Shown one piece after another: positions 30,954-34,442 of a stretch of 34,442 nt of DNA (positions within the stretch are counted from its first letter, which is position 1; each line of letters begins with the position of its first letter). The position numbers and the translations under genes were made by a program. The DNA is from DATIJP01 sp964569185 (GTDB taxonomy: Bacteria > Chlamydiota > Chlamydiia > Chlamydiales > Rhabdochlamydiaceae): the NCBI GenBank assembly GCA_964569185.1, contig CAZMTP010000010.1:1-34442 (forward strand), read 5' to 3'. Under the pieces are notes generated by a model. That model made no database searches, had not been told where the DNA came from, and worked only from the letters and a program-made list of their open reading frames with translations.

Positions 30954-31991
30954 ATGACCGGAGCAGTACTACAACAAACCAAATTAGATCGTACCTATTT
31001 TGATGCTTTTTCAGATAAAACTCATCAAGTAGGACAGGCTGTTAAACATGCGTATAACGTTGCTTATGCTCATGCAGCCAATGGCCTTAGTAAAGTTCAT
31101 GAATTTGTTGTTGAAAAAGCTCTCCCTGCATTAGGAAGAGGCAAAGATGCTGTTGTTAACCATGGAAAAAGAGTAGTTGATTTCATCTCTACACATAAAG
31201 AGATGGCATTAGCTGTATTATTAACTGCTGCTGCCAGTATTACTCTTGCTTTCGTAGTCCAAAAAGTATTTGCAAAACCAGTAGTGCCTACAACGGATGC
31301 TGCTACAGCTGCTAAAGCGGTTGCTCATTTGGCTCTTAAAGTATCTAATGAGAAATCTGCAGCTTCCGACCTTGCTTCTATGAAAGCTACAGATGCTGAA
31401 AAGGCTCATACACTAGCTGGTGAAATTGTTTACAAGGCTCAAATTGCTTACACAAGCGCTGAGGCTAACTTGGTAGCAGTCAAAGCAGATTCTGCTAAAG
31501 CTCAAGATGAGGTTACAACTACTAGTGAAGCTCTTGATAAAGCAAATGTCGCTTTAACTAATGCGACAACTGCTGCTGATGCGGCTGCTAAAGCGGCTGC
31601 TGATGCAGCTGAGGCTCTTAATAAAGCTCCTGCTGATGAGGCTACTAAAGCTGCTAAAACAGCTGCTGATAAGGCGAATACCGATGCGCAGGCTGCTAAA
31701 GTTGCTGCTCAAGCCGCTGCTGATGGCGCTAAAGTTGCTGCTGATGCTGCCGATGCAAAGCGTATTCAAGCTATGAATGCTGTTGTTACTGCTAATCAAG
31801 CTCTTACAGATGCTGACAACGCGAATACTAAAGCCAGTGCCGACCACACTACTGCTAAAAACGCCGAGGCTGTTGCTAAAACTGCTGCCAATGCTGCTAA
31901 AGCCATTGCTGATGCCGCTAAAGCGGTTGCGAATGCTGCTGTGGAAGCTGCTAGAGCATATCCAGCAATTGTTGTTTCAGGTAAACAATAA
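30954..31991 (+). CDS. Ala-rich single-TM protein with long coiled-coil/amphipathic domain
   Basis: 345 aa of unknown function. Residues 1-82 are amphipathic with aromatics (YAHAANGLSKVHEFVVEKAL). One TM is at ~84-102 (EMALAVLLTAAASITLAFVV). Residues ~113-336 are almost only Ala, Lys, Asp, Thr, Asn and Glu in short quasi-repeats (AADAAAKAAADAAEALNKA; AAKVAAQAAADGAKVAADAA; AKTAANAAKAIADAAKAVAN), a pattern of long helices. There is no Cys and no Trp. The final residues YPAIVVSGKQ are non-repetitive. No signal peptide precedes the TM, so it is either N-in or N-out anchored in the membrane with a helical rod on one side. Features favour a structural or secreted surface-associated protein; it is not the short Lys-rich chlamydial histone Hc1 or Hc2. 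Preceded by the strongest promoter and RBS and followed by a clear terminator. Function not identified. Confidence 0.8.
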   Translation: MTGAVLQQTKLDRTYFDAFSDKTHQVGQAVKHAYNVAYAHAANGLSKVHEFVVEKALPALGRGKDAVVNHGKRVVDFISTHKEMALAVLLTAAASITLAFVVQKVFAKPVVPTTDAATAAKAVAHLALKVSNEKSAASDLASMKATDAEKAHTLAGEIVYKAQIAYTSAEANLVAVKADSAKAQDEVTTTSEALDKANVALTNATTAADAAAKAAADAAEALNKAPADEATKAAKTAADKANTDAQAAKVAAQAAADGAKVAADAADAKRIQAMNAVVTANQALTDADNANTKASADHTTAKNAEAVAKTAANAAKAIADAAKAVANAAVEAARAYPAIVVSGKQ

Positions 31992-32016
31992 AGCAGTTTT
32001 TTAATCTGAACGTTAC

Positions 32017-32044
32017 AAAGAGCGGGTGTTTAACCCGCTCTTTT
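32017..32044. terminator. Bidirectional intrinsic terminator between convergent genes
   Basis: AAAGAGCGGGT (32017-32027) and ACCCGCTCTTT (32033-32043) form an 11-bp stem with a 5-nt loop, flanked by T's on the plus strand and TTTG on the other. It lies 26 bp after the Ala-rich gene stop. The stop of the minus-strand gene (32030-32032) is in the loop, so it also serves that gene. Confidence 0.85.
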
Positions 32045-34159
32045 AGTTGCTAGATGAATAGACTCTTTTTGAACTGTATATTCCCAGTGCCAGCTGCTTT
32101 GTTCTAGCACTGTCTTGACGAATTTTAATTTTCCTTCTTCGCGAATCGCAGTCACCTTTGTTTTGTCAGGAACTTCAATGAGCAAATCGCCATCTAGTGT
32201 CACATGTTCCGCGTAAAATTCTCCGCTTCCATGAATTAGAATATGACACTTTTCTTTTCTGGCGATCTCATTTTTCCAATAACAGTTAGCCGCTTCTTTA
32301 TTGATGCCTAGATTGCGCACACGCACATTTTTCAATGTGCATTTCCCTGTATTCTCAGAATAGGTCAAAAGACCAGTTTCATTTTGGTGTCCCATCAACG
32401 CTTTTGCTTCGATAATCAAACTGCCATCCAGATCCAGATGATTGACTTCAATGTCAACGATGTCTAGTTGCCACTCGCTGCCTACTTGAAAACGGCCTCT
32501 TTGAATCTTCTGTGAAATAATGGAATACAAAGGACCTAAAGCAGGATGATAAAGAAAAATAAAAGAGGGTCCATAGAGGAAAAAATGGAGCGTATCACTC
32601 ACTTCGGGCACATCAAAAGCACACTGCTTAACGAGCAGCTCACGCGCGTTTTTGAGAATATCTAAATAGCAGCCCTCGGGGGTTTCATTTAAGGAAGAGC
32701 CATAAACAAATTCTCGTTTAATAGGAGAAATGGTCTTATTGCGCTGGTTGTAAGTGAGAAAAGTTTTTAATTCCGAGGCACAGTTTGCACTTAACGGTTT
32801 TTCTTTTGTTTCTACAAAACAGTCTGCAATATTTTGCATCGTAGACTCAAGGCGGGCTGCTTCATCTTCTTTTAGCCTGCCCTTTTCATCCATATACTGC
32901 ATTTTTTTAAGGTTCACCAGCATCCCAGGAAAAGGACGTTCCTGAATCACTTTGCGGATCGCTTCTAAATCGACAAAAAGAAGATTGGTATTGGAAGAAA
33001 ATTTAGAAAAGCGGCTTTTATCATCGATAGGGGTATCAAAAATTTTAAACTTCTTGAAGTCGCAATATTCCACATTGGTGAGTACATATTCAAAATGGCC
33101 TTCGACTCTGCGTTCAATAAGTACATTGATCCCTTCGCTTGTCTTAATTTGCCTTGGACATGAGGCAAATCCAAGCCATTTATTTTCTTTACAGCCGATG
33201 CCTGTAAATGCGAGCAGCCCATAATCACATCCTGCCACCAGATTATTGATCTGGCGCACAAGCGCTTTTTTTCGACCCCACCTAGAGAACCAATCGAAAA
33301 TTCCGTTCTCATCAGCCAATTTCCAAATCACTCCATGCCCGCCCGGTTTTAAAAGCAGCTGTAGAGGCGCTTGCAGACACCAATTCCCCTCTTTATCCAT
33401 TGTGGGCACAAGTGGCTGCGAGAAAAACTGAAAACTCTCTTTAGGACGGCCAAACCAGCTCTCTTCTTCCACAATAGAGAGGATCTGCGCATGGTTATCT
33501 TTTTCTTGCGATGTCATCATCGCAATCGGAGTGGTCAGCTGTTTCCCATGCAATTTAAAATAGAGATATTCTCTGGCCTGCAAATCCTCAATCATATGGT
33601 GTAGAAGGGTCTTCCCACAGAAAATCAATTTCGCTGCAGGGAGGAAATTTCCTGTCTTTTCATCTTGGAGGCGTAAACGGTCTGCTGCACCCCCCACAGG
33701 ATAGATTTCTGCCAGTATTGGCAACTCTTCAATGCCAGCCAAAATCGCCTCTTTCACGTAACCTTCTTCTACTGAAATATCGATGCCGCGAAAAGGTTGA
33801 TACTCCTCTTCTGCAATCGAGAGCTCTTGGTCTTTTTCACAAAGCAGTTTTAGCGTCGTGCAATGGTATCCAATTAAGCCTCCGATCGCTTGATAAAACT
33901 GTTCCAAGGGCAATAGTTCTTGAATCAGCTTTTCCATGGTTTTGTCAGAAAAATCTTTGAAAATTCTGCGGCCTTGGCCAATAGCGATGAGCGATTTGAC
34001 GACCAGCTGCTGCTCTATGGAGTAGGAGGTAGAAAAAGCAGAAAAATCATTTAAAAAACCTATGACTGACTCCTCTTGATCTAAAAGTGCAAGCTTTTCT
34101 TGAGGACTCTTTGCCGCTTTCAGTTTTTCAGTGAGCGCATTCAAAATATTGATTTGCAT
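32030..34159 (-). CDS. UDP-sugar pyrophosphorylase-like protein, plastid UGP3-type
   Basis: 709 aa. Residues ~148-300 hold the nucleotidyltransferase core: AEIYPVGGAADRLRLQDEKT (~150-169; GG-x-A-x-R-L nucleotide loop), FLPAAKLIFCGKTLLHHMIE, DLQAREYLYFKLHGKQ, TPIAMMTSQEKDNH, and KPGGHGVIWKLADENGIFDW (~276-295). The phrase 'KPGGHGVIWKLA' and the downstream AGCDYGLLAFTGIGCKENKW, LGFASCPRQIKTSEGINVLI and RLESTMQNIADCF strongly resemble chloroplast UGP3 of plants (UTP-glucose-1-P uridylyltransferase used for sulfolipid). The C-terminal ~200 residues look like a left-handed beta-helix (DIVDIEVNHLDLDGSLIIEA). Predicted to make UDP-glucose from UTP and glucose-1-P; the exact sugar is unknown. The GG motif is degenerate (PVGGAADRL for L-x-GG-x-G-T-R-[LM]) but is so in UGP3 too. 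Monocistronic by layout. Confidence 0.8.
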   Translation of the reverse strand: MQINILNALTEKLKAAKSPQEKLALLDQEESVIGFLNDFSAFSTSYSIEQQLVVKSLIAIGQGRRIFKDFSDKTMEKLIQELLPLEQFYQAIGGLIGYHCTTLKLLCEKDQELSIAEEEYQPFRGIDISVEEGYVKEAILAGIEELPILAEIYPVGGAADRLRLQDEKTGNFLPAAKLIFCGKTLLHHMIEDLQAREYLYFKLHGKQLTTPIAMMTSQEKDNHAQILSIVEEESWFGRPKESFQFFSQPLVPTMDKEGNWCLQAPLQLLLKPGGHGVIWKLADENGIFDWFSRWGRKKALVRQINNLVAGCDYGLLAFTGIGCKENKWLGFASCPRQIKTSEGINVLIERRVEGHFEYVLTNVEYCDFKKFKIFDTPIDDKSRFSKFSSNTNLLFVDLEAIRKVIQERPFPGMLVNLKKMQYMDEKGRLKEDEAARLESTMQNIADCFVETKEKPLSANCASELKTFLTYNQRNKTISPIKREFVYGSSLNETPEGCYLDILKNARELLVKQCAFDVPEVSDTLHFFLYGPSFIFLYHPALGPLYSIISQKIQRGRFQVGSEWQLDIVDIEVNHLDLDGSLIIEAKALMGHQNETGLLTYSENTGKCTLKNVRVRNLGINKEAANCYWKNEIARKEKCHILIHGSGEFYAEHVTLDGDLLIEVPDKTKVTAIREEGKLKFVKTVLEQSSWHWEYTVQKESIHLATKRAG

Positions 34160-34166
34160 TTGGTGT

Positions 34167-34330
34167 ATGAACCTATCTCAATAAAAACAATTATGCTTTT
34201 TGATTCTTTTTTCACATATTACAGACTCGCTTCTTGCCCTACTTATTTAAGTATGTGCTGCGAAGCGAGTCTAAAATCTACGAAAAAATCTCTCAAAAAT
34301 CAAAAAGTTTATTTATTGAGATAGGTTCAT
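34167..34330. repeat. 164-bp terminal-inverted-repeat element (MITE-like)
   Basis: The ends ATGAACCTATCTCAATAAA (from 34167) and TTTATTGAGATAGGTTCAT (to 34330) are exact inverted copies. Inner segments also pair: CTTTTTGATT with AATCAAAAAG, and AGACTCGCTTC (34223-34233) with GAAGCGAGTCT (34262-34272), leaving a 28-nt loop. No target-site duplication is obvious. No transposase is encoded. Confidence 0.75.
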
Positions 34331-34381
34331 CTGCGTCATATTTAAAGAATAGCAGAAAGTCGATTTCTAAAAAAATTTCCG

Positions 34382-34409
34382 TTTTCAGACGATTTTTTTT
34401 GACTATAAT
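34382..34409 (+). promoter_or_regulatory. Candidate promoter for a gene right of the window
   Basis: TATAAT at 34404-34409 with a weak -35 TTTTCA (34382-34387) at 16 bp. No gene follows inside the window. The stretch 34331-34442 otherwise shows nothing I can name. Confidence 0.3.
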
Positions 34410-34442
34410 ATCTCGAGAAAGCTACAACTAACATTCGAGGAT

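Noticed and set aside
30954..31991. Chlamydial histone Hc1/Hc2
   Set aside because: It has a clear TM and is Ala/Asp/Lys mixed rather than strongly Lys/Arg-rich; length and N-terminus do not fit.
31561..32004. Leu-rich plus-strand ORFs inside the Ala-rich gene
   Set aside because: +1 frame reading of GCT/GCN codons yields Leu/Met-rich junk; the Ala frame has the promoter, RBS and stop.
34100..34324. Small ORF across the MITE-like element
   Set aside because: Overlaps the minus-strand gene's 5' end and the inverted repeat; no domain and no RBS.

Overview
The window looks like the chromosome of an obligate intracellular chlamydia-related bacterium (phylum Chlamydiota), most likely one of the environmental families (Waddlia/Parachlamydia/Simkania-like) rather than the genus Chlamydia. 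The reasons are gene content and order. gcvH, lplA, clpC and mnmA sit in one block. rpmF-plsX-RNase E/G-plastid-type glycerol-3-phosphate acyltransferase-insulinase protease form another. yebC, GNAT and prfB form a third. From memory all three blocks resemble Chlamydia trachomatis neighbourhoods. In addition there is a eukaryote-like 7-dehydrocholesterol reductase and a plastid UGP3-like pyrophosphorylase, with long non-coding spacers that classical chlamydiae mostly lack. The species cannot be fixed from the sequence alone.

Region 1-5969 (minus strand) is a compact leftward operon: lipoate ligase, prolyl-tRNA synthetase of the archaeal/eukaryotic type, a PpiD/SurA-like membrane-anchored foldase, a CBM9-like protein, the lipoyl carrier GcvH and a HicB-like protein. 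It diverges from clpC (6155-8677), which converges on mnmA (8737-9786). Next, a rightward group (9865-14340) encodes a sterol delta-7 reductase, a dienelactone-hydrolase-like enzyme and an MgtA-type Mg2+ ATPase. A leftward amino-acid permease (14644-16092) is flanked on both sides by long inverted repeats.

Region 16307-26278 (plus strand) is the envelope/RNA block: pcnB, lpxB, yceD, rpmF and plsX, then a spacer of about 500 bp that is nearly all one large palindrome, then RNase E/G, a plant-type GPAT and an insulinase-family protease. plsX and the GPAT are two acyltransferases feeding phospholipid synthesis; lpxB makes lipid A; yceD-rpmF-plsX is a widely conserved cluster.

Region 26275-30691 holds a Cys-rich unknown protein and a DedA/VTT membrane protein (head-to-head, 9 bp apart), then leftward yebC and a prfB-GNAT-GNAT operon. 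prfB is split by a canonical +1 programmed frameshift. Region 30692-34442 contains a strongly promoted Ala-rich single-TM coiled-coil protein of unknown function, a shared bidirectional terminator, the UGP3-like protein, and a 164-bp MITE-like inverted repeat at the window edge.

Apart from recognisable genes, the striking structure is in the spacers: at least five long imperfect palindromes and two short dispersed repeat families, concentrated between operons.
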